DNA from: a bacterium
Lineage (GTDB): Bacteria; Auribacterota; Tritonobacteria; UBA1439
Assembly: GCA_028716845.1 (NCBI GenBank)
Contig: JAQUPF010000002.1
Location: 1 to 64,000 of the forward strand
Length of the DNA: 64,000 nt
Reading direction: 5' to 3'
The notes under the pieces were generated by a model. That model made no database searches. It saw nothing but the letters and a program-made list of their open reading frames with translations, and was not told the DNA's origin. Made by a program: the position numbers and the translations under genes. Positions 41,017-48,580 of the stretch are shown in pieces (the first letter of the stretch is position 1; each line of letters starts with the position of its first letter).

Positions 41017-42345
41017 CTACAGGATCGACAGGTACTTGTCGAGCTCGAAGCGGGAGACGTGGATCCGGTACTGGTCCCACTCGATCTTCTTGTTCTCGAT
41101 GAACTTGGCGAAGATGTGGTCGCCGAGCGTCCTTCGGAGGAGCGCGCTCTTCCGCGCCTCGAGGAGGGCGGCGTAGAGGCTCCCCGGCAGCGTCTCGATG
41201 CCCGCCGCCTCCCGCTTCTCCTCGCTGAACTCGAAGATGTCCTCCTCGACGGGCGGCGGGAGCGGGTACTTCCCCTCGACCCCCTCCAGCCCCGCCGCGA
41301 GCATCACCGCGAAGGCGAGGTACGGGTTGCAGGCGGGGTCGGGGGCGCGGAACTCGACCCGCGTGGCGTTCTCCTTCCCCGGCTTGTAGAGCGGCACCCG
41401 GATCATCGTGGAGCGGTTGCGCCGGGCCCATGAGACGTAGACGGGGGCCTCGTAGCCGGGGACGAGCCGCTTGTAGGAGTTGACCCACTGGTTGGTGACG
41501 ATGCAGATCTCCTTCGCGTGGCGGAGCAGCCCCGCGATGAACGATTTCGCGACCGCGGAGAGGCCGTACGGGTCCTTCGCGTCGAAGAAGGCGTTCCGGC
41601 CGTTCCGGTAGAGCGACTGGTGCGTGTGCATGCCGCTCCCGTTCTCCCCCTGGAGCGGCTTCGGCATGAAGGTGGCGTAGACGCCCCGCTTCCGGGCGAC
41701 GTCCTTCACGACGAGGCGGTAGGTCATCGCGTTGTCCGCCATGGCGAGGGCGTCGCCGTAGCGCAGGTCGATCTCCTGCTGGCTCGGGGCGACCTCGTGG
41801 TGATCGTACTCCACCTGGATCCCCATGTCCTCGAGGATCTGGATGGTCTCGCGCCGCAGGTCCGCCCCCAGGTCGGTGGGGGCCATGTCGAAGTAGCCGC
41901 CGCGGTCGAGCGTCGTGAGCCCCTCTTCGTCCTGGAAGTAGAAATACTCGAGCTCCGGCCCCACCATGTACGTGAATCCCATCTTCGCGGCGCGGTCGAG
42001 CGCCTTCCGGAGGACCTGGCGGGGATCGCCCTCGTACGGCGTCCCGTCGGGGTTGAGGATGTCGCAGAACATGCGCGCCTCCGCCCCTCCCTCCTGCGGC
42101 CGCCACGGCAGGACGGCGAAGGTGTTCGGATCGGGCATCGCGACCATGTCGCTCTCCTCGATGCGGGCAAACCCCTCGATCGACGAGCCGTCGAACCCCA
42201 TGCCGCTGTCGAGCGCCTCCTCGAGCTCCGACCGCGTGATGGCGAAGCCCTTCAGGCGCCCCAGGATGTCGGTGAACCAGAGCCGGATGAACCTGACGTT
42301 CCGCTCGCGGGCGAGCTTGCGCACATCCTCCTTCTTCATCGGCAT
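41017..42345 (-). CDS. glnA: Glutamine synthetase type I (alpha)
   Basis: A 442-residue glutamine synthetase forming glutamine from glutamate, ammonia and ATP. Motifs: GFDGSSIEGFARIEESDM, VGPELEYFYFQ, ENGSGMHTHQSL with the metal and glutamate site, YVSWARRNRSTMIRVP and VEFRAPDPACNPYLAFAVML. It lacks the extra insert and adenylylation Tyr loop of the GSI-beta class, so control should be by feedback or transcription. Start ATG 42345 has GGAG upstream. Its own promoter lies at 42409-42437. Convergent with the CHASE2-like gene, 13 bases apart, with no visible terminator. Confidence 0.97.
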   Translation of the reverse strand: MPMKKEDVRKLARERNVRFIRLWFTDILGRLKGFAITRSELEEALDSGMGFDGSSIEGFARIEESDMVAMPDPNTFAVLPWRPQEGGAEARMFCDILNPDGTPYEGDPRQVLRKALDRAAKMGFTYMVGPELEYFYFQDEEGLTTLDRGGYFDMAPTDLGADLRRETIQILEDMGIQVEYDHHEVAPSQQEIDLRYGDALAMADNAMTYRLVVKDVARKRGVYATFMPKPLQGENGSGMHTHQSLYRNGRNAFFDAKDPYGLSAVAKSFIAGLLRHAKEICIVTNQWVNSYKRLVPGYEAPVYVSWARRNRSTMIRVPLYKPGKENATRVEFRAPDPACNPYLAFAVMLAAGLEGVEGKYPLPPPVEEDIFEFSEEKREAAGIETLPGSLYAALLEARKSALLRRTLGDHIFAKFIENKKIEWDQYRIHVSRFELDKYLSIL

Positions 42346-42408
42346 CGCGATCTCCTCCCCACGGCCGCCGGGGGCGGGCGATCCCTCATCCGCTCGGCGG
42401 CTCGGGGC

Positions 42409-42437
42409 AGTGTACTACGGCGGCGGCACCGCCGCAA
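42409..42437 (-). promoter_or_regulatory. glnA promoter, TTGCGG-17-TACACT
   Basis: On the minus strand TTGCGG (42437-42432) and TACACT (42414-42409) are 17 bases apart, 64 bases upstream of the glnA ATG. Confidence 0.6.
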
Positions 42438-42480
42438 CGCGAAAAAGCGGCGGAATCGGGAGTGCGGGAGATGAGAAGCA

Positions 42481-42580
42481 CCACTTCACCACGGATGAAC
42501 ACGGATCATTACAGATCTTCACGGATCCCTCTGAATCAAATCCGCGCGGATCCGCGGTGAATTATCGCTTCGTCTCTGCG
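42481..42580 (+). repeat. Dispersed CACGGAT intergenic element
   Basis: Left arm CTTCACCACGGATGAACACG followed by a second CGGATC and TTCACGGATCC; right arm ATCCGCGCGGATCCGCGGTG, then AATTATCGCTTCGTCTCTGC. The ends TTCACCACGGAT (42485-42496) and ATCCGCGGTGAA (42550-42561) are inverted with one mismatch. The conserved right tail runs into the last codons of the HEAT gene, whose stop is at 42562-42564. Confidence 0.8.
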
Positions 42581-43650
42581 GCGGAGGGGGCCGGCGTCGC
42601 TTGGCAGAGGGAGCGCAACCCGAGGATCGCCTCCTCCCGGTCTGCCGCGGGGGCGGTCCGCGGGAACGCAGGCATGCGCCCTGTGATCCGGGCGAGCGCC
42701 TCCGCGGCCTCCTCGCGCACCTCGGTCTCCCGGTACGGCTCGAGGACGGAGACGCCGCTCGGCGCCCGGTCGTCGAGGAGGGCGCAGAGCGCGGGGACGG
42801 CCCGCTCCGCCCCCAGCGCGCCGAGGGCCGCCGCCGCTGAGGCGCGGACGTAGGAACTTCGATCGGCCGCGGCCTCCATGAGCGGCATCACAGCCTCCCC
42901 GTCATGCATGGAGCCGAGCGCCGACGCCGCCGAGCTCCGCACCCACTCGTCCGGGTCGGCGAGCGCGCGCCGGAGGGCGGGGAGCGCCGACCGGTCGCCG
43001 AGCCGCCCGAGCGCCATGACCGCCTTGTTGCGGACTGCGGCGGAGGGTGATTCGAGCGCGCGCAGCACGGCCGGCACCGCCGCCCGGTCGCCGATGGAGC
43101 CCACGGCCTGGAGCGCCCCCTCCCGAACCCGCTCGCTCGGGTCGAAGAGGAGCCGCTCGATCTGCCCGAGCTGCTCCCCCGCCCCGAGCTCCCCGAGAAC
43201 GCGGACGCTCGCCGCCCTGACCCCCTCGTCCGGGTCGGCGAGGAGCGGCGCGAGGCGGGGGGCGTGGGCGGGTTCGCCGAACTTGCCGAGGGCCGAGACC
43301 GCGGCCGCCCGCACCGCCGGGTCGGCGTCTCCGAGTGCGTCAACGAGGGGGGGCGCCCCGGCGGGATCCCCCATCTCCCCGAGGACGAGGGCCGCGTCGA
43401 CGCGCCGGCCGGCGTCCGCCGAGGAGAGCTCCGCGCGGAGGTACTGCAGGACCGGCTCCCCCATGCCGCGGAGGAGCCGGGCGGTCGTCCGGCGCGTCTC
43501 CATGTCGCCCCGCGCAACCCTCGCCGCGAGCGCGCGTATCCGCGCCACGAACGCCGCCGCCTCGTCGGCGGCCGGGGAGGAGGGGGCGGCGAGGAGCAGC
43601 GCGGCGAGGAGGAGGGCGGCGCGCGCCCCGCGGCGGGGGGACTGCCTCAT
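42562..43650 (-). CDS. Exported HEAT-repeat protein
   Basis: A 362-residue protein with a signal peptide (RAALLLAALLLAAPSSPAA) and about nine HEAT/PBS-lyase-type repeats, each like AVRAAAVSALGKFGEPAHAP or WVRSSAASALGSMHDGEAVM. The repeats form a curved helical solenoid for protein binding; partner unknown. ATG 43650 is chosen because it overlaps the queD stop by four bases and starts the leader. The final six or so codons (AAETKR) coincide with the tail of a dispersed repeat, so the C-terminus may have been replaced by element insertion. Confidence 0.85.
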   Translation of the reverse strand: MRQSPRRGARAALLLAALLLAAPSSPAADEAAAFVARIRALAARVARGDMETRRTTARLLRGMGEPVLQYLRAELSSADAGRRVDAALVLGEMGDPAGAPPLVDALGDADPAVRAAAVSALGKFGEPAHAPRLAPLLADPDEGVRAASVRVLGELGAGEQLGQIERLLFDPSERVREGALQAVGSIGDRAAVPAVLRALESPSAAVRNKAVMALGRLGDRSALPALRRALADPDEWVRSSAASALGSMHDGEAVMPLMEAAADRSSYVRASAAAALGALGAERAVPALCALLDDRAPSGVSVLEPYRETEVREEAAEALARITGRMPAFPRTAPAADREEAILGLRSLCQATPAPSAAETKR

Positions 43651-44015
43651 CCGCCGCCGCCCCCCCTGCAGGTGACGGAGAAGGACGGGGTCTCCCAGAG
43701 GCGCACCTCGACGACGCCGAGCGGGGCGAGCCGCTCCCATATCCACCGGCAGATGAGCTCCGTCGTCGGGTTCTCGAAGATGTCGTTCAGGTCCGAGTGG
43801 TCGAGCGTCGCGACCACGCGTCTCTCCATCTCCCGCTCGAGGTCGAGAAAATCGCGCACCATCCCCGAGGGACCGAGGTCGCCGCCGAAGGTCGCCTCGA
43901 GCCTCCAGCTGTGGCCGTGGAGGCGCTCGCAGCGCCCGCCGGCGTCACGGATGCGGTGGGCGGCGTCGAAGACGGCCGAGACGGTGAGGAGGAACCGCTC
44001 CGCGCCGTCCGTCAC
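43647..44015 (-). CDS. queD: 6-carboxytetrahydropterin synthase (QueD/PTPS family)
   Basis: A 122-residue member of the 6-pyruvoyl-tetrahydropterin synthase family. Zinc ligands are the His of FDAAHRI and the two in CERLHGHSW, whose Cys (CxxxHGH) is the catalytic residue; DHSDLND and ENPTTELICRWIW complete the signature. QueD makes 6-carboxytetrahydropterin for queuosine and other deazapurines. No queC, queE or queF is in the window, so the pathway is split or the protein serves a pterin role. Four-base overlaps with both neighbours. Confidence 0.93.
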   Translation of the reverse strand: MTDGAERFLLTVSAVFDAAHRIRDAGGRCERLHGHSWRLEATFGGDLGPSGMVRDFLDLEREMERRVVATLDHSDLNDIFENPTTELICRWIWERLAPLGVVEVRLWETPSFSVTCRGGGGG

Positions 44016-45136
44016 GGGGCGCCTCCGCCGGGCGCGCTGCAGTCGACGAGGTCGTACCGCCTCGTCCCGATGCCGGCCGATTCGGCGTACTCGAGGAGCA
44101 GCCGCCAGTCCGCCACGCCGGTCGCCGCGGCGATGAGATCTCCCGCGGCGCCGTCCGCCTTGGAGCCGGCGAGCGCGGCGCCCCTATTCACGAGGTCGGC
44201 CGAGGCCTGGTCGACGGCGACTGGGTCGAGGGAGGCGAGGATGCCCCGGTCGGCCACGAACGGCGCGTCGTTCCAGCCGTAGCAGTCGCACTCCGGCGAC
44301 ACGTTGATGACGAAGTTGATGAAGGCGCAGCGCCCCCCCTTCGGGCCGAGCACCGCCTTCACGTAGTCGGCGGTCTTCTCCACGAGCGGCCGCATGGCGG
44401 TCTGCCAGTTGATCGGGATGGCGCCCTCCGGGCAGACGGTGGTGCACTCCGCGCAGCCGATGCAGGCGGCCGCGTCGATGACCGCCGCCCCTCCCTCGCC
44501 GATCCGGACGGCGCCGGCGGGGCAGACCGCGACGCAGGCGCCGCAGCCGGCGCACCGCTCCGCCAGGACGGCGGGCCGGACGTCGGAGTGGAGGATCTGC
44601 TTCCCCGCGGGCGTGGCGCAGCCCATCGCGAGGTTCTTGAGCGCCCCCCCGAATCCGTAGAGCTCGTGCCCCTTGAAGTGGGCGAGGGAGAGGAGCGCGT
44701 CGGCGTGGTGGATGGCGCCGGCGATCCTGGCCGCCGCGACCCGCCCGCCCTCGACGGGGACCTCGACGCCGTCGTGCCCCGTGAGGCCGTCGGCGATGAC
44801 GACCGGCGCCCCCGCCGCCTCGAGCGAGAAGCCGTTCTTGAGGGCGGTCAGGGTGTTGTCGACGGCGTTCCGCCGGCCGCCGGCGTAGAGGGTGTTCGTG
44901 TCGGTGAGGAACGGCTTCGCCCCGGTCTCCCGGATCCTGTCCACCGCGCACCGGACGAACGGCGGCGGCAGGAAGGCGACGTTCCCCCACTCCCCCCAGT
45001 GGAACTTCACCGCCACCAGATCGCCCTTCCCGATCGAGCCGAGGAAGCCGGTCCGCTCGAGCAGCCGGGCGGTCTTGTCGAGGATGGAGTTGGATGCCTT
45101 CGCCCGCAGGTCCGCGTAGTACACCTTCGCCGTCAT
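44012..45136 (-). CDS. DUF362 protein with 2[4Fe-4S] ferredoxin domain
   Basis: A 374-residue cytoplasmic protein. DUF362 segments (GDLVAVKFHWGEWGNVAFLP, ADALLSLAHFKGHELYGFGG) enclose a two-cluster ferredoxin domain, CAGCGACVAVCPAGAV and CIGCAECTTVCPEGAI; DUF362 resumes with GILASLDPVAVDQASADLVN. An electron-transfer role is likely, partner unknown. ATG 45136 overlaps the PHP gene stop (ATGA); the frame upstream of it is open by chance. It is the paralogue of the Tat-exported protein at 35271. Confidence 0.92.
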   Translation of the reverse strand: MTAKVYYADLRAKASNSILDKTARLLERTGFLGSIGKGDLVAVKFHWGEWGNVAFLPPPFVRCAVDRIRETGAKPFLTDTNTLYAGGRRNAVDNTLTALKNGFSLEAAGAPVVIADGLTGHDGVEVPVEGGRVAAARIAGAIHHADALLSLAHFKGHELYGFGGALKNLAMGCATPAGKQILHSDVRPAVLAERCAGCGACVAVCPAGAVRIGEGGAAVIDAAACIGCAECTTVCPEGAIPINWQTAMRPLVEKTADYVKAVLGPKGGRCAFINFVINVSPECDCYGWNDAPFVADRGILASLDPVAVDQASADLVNRGAALAGSKADGAAGDLIAAATGVADWRLLLEYAESAGIGTRRYDLVDCSAPGGGAP

Positions 45137-45975
45137 TGCCCCTCCACCGGAGGGCGCGGCGTGCCGGCGCGCCGCGCGGCCTCCTCCAGGCGCGCGAACT
45201 CCTCCGGGGGCGTGGACACCCCCCCGATGACGTCCCGCGGGTTGTCGCTCCAGCCGTGATAGTCGCTCCCGCCGGTCATGATGAGGCCCAGGCGCCGGGC
45301 GATGTCCCGGTATTTCACCACGTCCCGCTCCGAGTGGTTGTTCGCATACACCTCGATGCCCTCGATCCCCTCGCCGGCGAGCTGCTCGACGAGGCCGTCG
45401 GCCCCCCACAGCCCGGGGTGGGCGAGGACGGCGACCCCCCCCGCCCGACGGACGAGGCCGATCGCTTCGGCGGGCGTCATCTTCGACCGGGGCGCGTAGG
45501 CCGGCTTCCCGTCGCCGATGTACCGGTCGAAGGCCTCCCTGATCGACGCGGCGTGGCCGCGGCCGACGAGGGCGCGCGCGATATGGGGCCGGCCGACGGT
45601 CCCGGCCCCGGCGAGCGCGAGGATCTCCTCGGCCCTCACCTCGACGCCGAGGAGGCCGAGCTTCTCGACGATCAGCCGCATGCGCCGGAGCCGCGCCTCC
45701 CGCAGCGCCGCGAGCGCCCGCCGGAGGGCGGGGTCGCGGTGGGAGATGAAATAGCCGAGGATGTGGCACTCGACGTCGCCGCTGTAGGCGTTGATCTCCA
45801 CGGCGGGGACCACCCGCACGCCCCCGGCGGCGACCGCCTCGTCGATGCCGTCGACCGTGTCGTGGTCCGCCACGGCGACGACCCCGACCCCCAGCTGCCC
45901 GGCCATGCGGACGATCCCGGCGGGGCCGTGGAGGCCGTCGGAGGCGTTCGTGTGGACATGGAGGTCGATGATCAT
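45133..45975 (-). CDS. PHP-domain phosphoesterase (YciV/RNase AM type)
   Basis: A 280-residue PHP protein close in layout to YciV (RNase AM/TrpH): DLHVHTNASDG at the N-terminus, VADHDTVDG, then VEINAYSGDVECHILGYF, VLAHPGLWG and GSDYHGWSDN supplying the metal ligands. YciV is a 5'-3' exonuclease maturing rRNA ends and removing 3'-phosphoadenosine 5'-phosphate; a similar RNA or nucleotide phosphodiesterase role is probable. Cytoplasmic. Follows the small exported gene by 28 bases, and overlaps the DUF362 gene. Confidence 0.9.
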   Translation of the reverse strand: MIIDLHVHTNASDGLHGPAGIVRMAGQLGVGVVAVADHDTVDGIDEAVAAGGVRVVPAVEINAYSGDVECHILGYFISHRDPALRRALAALREARLRRMRLIVEKLGLLGVEVRAEEILALAGAGTVGRPHIARALVGRGHAASIREAFDRYIGDGKPAYAPRSKMTPAEAIGLVRRAGGVAVLAHPGLWGADGLVEQLAGEGIEGIEVYANNHSERDVVKYRDIARRLGLIMTGGSDYHGWSDNPRDVIGGVSTPPEEFARLEEAARRAGTPRPPVEGQ

Positions 45976-46003
45976 CGGCGCGGGCGGTGCGCTCCCCCCC
46001 CGG

Positions 46004-46372
46004 TCAACGCGGCGCGGGGACGGGCGGTTTGGGGCGGGTGATGGTGCAGCGGAGACCGCCGTCGACCCGCTCGAACAGGATCCCGCCCTTCTTCATCGTC
46101 TCGATGGCGTAGCGCTCCGACGGCGGCTCGAGGCCGAGGAGCACCTCGTGCGCCTTCACCCTGATCTCGCCGAGTGAGAGGCCCGCGTAGTCGTCCCGCC
46201 ACTTGAGGAGCATGTCCCGCACGAACCGCTCCTGGCTGCCGCGCCAGGGCTCCTCCGCGCTCAGGTACCGCTCCGCGCCCTCCCCCCCCGGCGGGTCCGC
46301 GGGGGCCGCGTGGAGACCGACGGCGAGGAGAAGGAGGAGGAGCGCGACCGCCGTCCTACTGCTGATAGGCAT
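46004..46372 (-). CDS. Small exported protein, unknown function
   Basis: A 122-residue protein with a signal peptide (MPISSRTAVALLLLLLAVGLHA). The mature part is helical (GSQERFVRDMLLKWRDDYAG, SLGEIRVKAHEVLLGLEP) and ends in GGLRCTITRPKPPVPAPR. Family not recognised. The start at ATG 46372 overlaps the upstream small gene by 17 bases, so it is part of the same operon. Confidence 0.65.
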   Translation of the reverse strand: MPISSRTAVALLLLLLAVGLHAAPADPPGGEGAERYLSAEEPWRGSQERFVRDMLLKWRDDYAGLSLGEIRVKAHEVLLGLEPPSERYAIETMKKGGILFERVDGGLRCTITRPKPPVPAPR

Positions 46373-46559
46373 GGTCGATGATCTCCTCGATCCTCCGCTC
46401 CAGGGCGGCCGACGGGGCGTGCCCGAACTCCCACCGGATGTTCTGGAGGATGCGCTCGCGCGCGCGCCGCTTCCCGTACCGCAGCCCGAACAGGAGCGAT
46501 GCCCGCTGCTCGATCTCCCGGAGCGGCATCTCCGTGCATGCGTCCTTCCTCGCCGCCAT
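46356..46559 (-). CDS. Small helical protein, unknown function
   Basis: A 67-residue highly charged protein (LREIEQRASLLFGLRYGKRR, then RERILQNIRWEFGH) predicted to be all-helical, with no signal or zinc site. AAGGGGG lies six bases before ATG 46559 and a good promoter lies 50 bases upstream, so it is the first gene of the operon running to 42562. Family not recognised. Confidence 0.65.
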   Translation of the reverse strand: MAARKDACTEMPLREIEQRASLLFGLRYGKRRARERILQNIRWEFGHAPSAALERRIEEIIDHAYQQ

Positions 46560-46609
46560 GCATTCCCCCTTCCGCCCGCGCCGGCGCCGAGGCGCCCGGC
46601 CGGACCTCT

Positions 46610-46637
46610 AGTATAGCGCATCCGGCCGCCGGGTCAA
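46610..46637 (-). promoter_or_regulatory. Promoter, TTGACC-16-TATACT
   Basis: On the minus strand TTGACC (46637-46632) and TATACT (46615-46610) are 16 bases apart, about 50 bases before ATG 46559. It is the only convincing promoter for the seven-gene run down to 42562. Confidence 0.65.
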
Positions 46638-46662
46638 TGCCGCCGCCGATCCGGGGGACCGC

Positions 46663-46784
46663 TCCACCGCGGATTGTCACGGACCCTCACCGGTTTTCAC
46701 GCATGGTTCCGCGATGCAATCCGTGCATATCCGTGAATAATCAGTGGGGATCAGTGGTGAATTTGTGCGTCATATCCGCGGCCG
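46663..46784 (+). repeat. Dispersed CACGGAT intergenic element
   Basis: Left arm CCACCGCGGATTGTCACGGA then CCCTCACCGG; right arm ATCCGTGCATATCCGTGAAT, then ATCAGTGGTGAATTTG and TCATATCCGCGGCC. It sits in the 325-base divergent gap between the small operon and the nucleotidyltransferase gene; the rest of that gap holds promoter sequence and no gene I can support. Confidence 0.75.
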
Positions 46785-46884
46785 GCGGCCGCCTCCCGGC
46801 CGCGGGGCTTTTCGCTTCCGCCCCCGGAGCGGCTTCTGGTAGCATAGTCCGCATCGCTGCCGCAGAACCGACGGAGGGGACGAC

Positions 46885-47919
46885 ATGACTGACAGCTTCG
46901 AGGATGCGGTCCGGGACCTGCTCTGCCCGCTCGACGACCTGGGGCCGAGCATCCTCGACACGACCTACTTCCTCAAGGACACCGGGAGCCTCGTCTACGC
47001 GGAGGGGTACTGGCACCCCCCGGGGCGGTTCTACGGCAAGATCATCAACTACCCGAACCCGAAGGGGACGCTCACCATCCACGGCCGCCGGTACGAGAGC
47101 ATCACGAAGGGCTGGGAGGCGGGGGAGCGGGTCATGATCCCGCACGACAAGCAGATCGAGTACCACTACCGGGTGGATCCGTCCCTCGCCCCACCGCGGG
47201 AGCGGCCGGTCATCACGGAGTTCCACTACCCGTTCGACCTCGGGACGATGCGGGGTTGGTTCTGCAACAACCGGTCGATGCGGTACGCCATGGAGCGCTA
47301 CCCGATGGTGGGGGCGCGCATCCGCGAGGTGGGCGACCTTCTCGGCGTCCCCCTCGAGCGGATGGGGGTCACCGGCTCCCTCGCCTACGGCCACATGGAG
47401 GACGACGAGGACATCGACCTCGTCTTCTCCGGCTCGCCCGGGGAGAACATGGAGGTCGCCCAGAAGATCTGGCGCTTCACCTACACCGACCCGAAGCGCC
47501 GCTGCGTCGAGTTCGGGCGCTTCTGGCCGCTCCGCTTCATCCACGAGGGGATCATCATCTGCTGCTTCTTCGTCTATTCGGACCGGGCGTCCATCCCGGT
47601 CTACCGGCAGGAGGTCTCGATCGTCCGCGAGCCGGTCCAGGCGTTCGGCACCGTCGCCGACAACCTCCACTCGATCTACATGCCGCTCGTAATGCGGCTC
47701 CGGGATGTCTACATCGACGGGGCGCGGGCCGACGACATCGACCTCATCATCTCCGACAGCTCGCTCCGGGGCGAGTTCTACAAGGGCGAGCGGCTCCGCA
47801 TCACGAAGGGGCGCCTCGTCCGGCTGGCCGAGGCCGGGGAGGCTCGGGAGGCGATCGTCGTCGTGGACGCGGGCGACATTGAGAAGGAGCGCTTCGTGCG
47901 GGGCGTGCCCGCGTTCTGA
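46885..47919 (+). CDS. Predicted nucleotidyltransferase-fold protein
   Basis: A 344-residue soluble protein. The central GVTGSLAYGHMEDDEDIDLV is the pol beta-type nucleotidyltransferase pattern (GS, then D-x-D), and WRFTYTDPKRRCVEFGRFWP and DDIDLIISDSS could supply the third acidic residue. The N-terminal 120 residues (DTTYFLKDTGSLVYAEGYWH, GRRYESITKGW) are distinctive and may bind a partner or substrate. Stand-alone rather than in a toxin-antitoxin pair. A -10-like TAGCAT lies at 46840-46845. Substrate unknown. Confidence 0.65.
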   Translation: MTDSFEDAVRDLLCPLDDLGPSILDTTYFLKDTGSLVYAEGYWHPPGRFYGKIINYPNPKGTLTIHGRRYESITKGWEAGERVMIPHDKQIEYHYRVDPSLAPPRERPVITEFHYPFDLGTMRGWFCNNRSMRYAMERYPMVGARIREVGDLLGVPLERMGVTGSLAYGHMEDDEDIDLVFSGSPGENMEVAQKIWRFTYTDPKRRCVEFGRFWPLRFIHEGIIICCFFVYSDRASIPVYRQEVSIVREPVQAFGTVADNLHSIYMPLVMRLRDVYIDGARADDIDLIISDSSLRGEFYKGERLRITKGRLVRLAEAGEAREAIVVVDAGDIEKERFVRGVPAF

Positions 47920-47971
47920 ACCGGTCGTTCCGCCCGCCGCCCCGCGCGGCGTCCATATCGGGAGGTGGATG

Positions 47972-48580
47972 ATGAGAACGGTGCGCCGTGTCGTGTCCCG
48001 CGCCGCCGTCGCCGCGGCGCTCGCCGGCGGGCAGTGCCTCGCGATGGCGCAGCCCGCCCCGCCGCCGGCGGCCGGGCCCCGTGCCGAGGAGCCCGCCGTC
48101 CGGCCGAGGATGGAGGATCGGTGGGGATTGTTCCACTCGGATCCGTGGTGGGAGGAACTGCGGGAGATGCGCGAGCGGATGGACCGCGTGATGGCGGACG
48201 CCTACGGCCGCTTCGGCCCGGGGATCTGGGCGCCGCACCGCCCGCCCGGCTTCCACCCCGAGATCGACGTGCGGGAGACCGAGACGGCGATCGTCGTCTC
48301 CTGCGACCTGCCGGGCATGGAGAAGGACAAGATCGAGGTCGCCTTCAGGGACGGCAACCTCGTCATCGGCGGCGAGCGGGAGAGCGTCGTCGAGAGGGCC
48401 GGCGACGCGGGCTGGTACGTGGCCGAGCGGAGCTTCGGCCGCTTCGAGCGAATCATCCCCGTCGGGGCCGAGGTGAAGGAGGACGAGATCAGCGCCGACT
48501 ACCGGGACGGCGTCCTGACCGTCACGCTGCCGAAGGCGGAGCCCGCCGCGAGGCCCGGCAGGAAGATCCGGATCCTCTAG
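47972..48580 (+). CDS. Hsp20-family chaperone with signal peptide
   Basis: A 202-residue small heat-shock protein. The alpha-crystallin domain (about 110-195) is intact: PEIDVRETETAIVVSCDLPG, KIEVAFRDGNLVIGGERE, RSFGRFERIIPVG and DGVLTVTLPKAEP. Unusually it begins with MRTVRRVVSRAAVAAALAGG and QCLAMAQPAP, a Sec-type or lipoprotein-like leader, followed by a Pro-rich stretch, so it is predicted to be extracytoplasmic. GGAGG at 47961-47965 fits ATG 47972. Its TAG stop shares the CTAG at 48577-48580 with the stop of the convergent gene. Confidence 0.87.
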   Translation: MRTVRRVVSRAAVAAALAGGQCLAMAQPAPPPAAGPRAEEPAVRPRMEDRWGLFHSDPWWEELREMRERMDRVMADAYGRFGPGIWAPHRPPGFHPEIDVRETETAIVVSCDLPGMEKDKIEVAFRDGNLVIGGERESVVERAGDAGWYVAERSFGRFERIIPVGAEVKEDEISADYRDGVLTVTLPKAEPAARPGRKIRIL

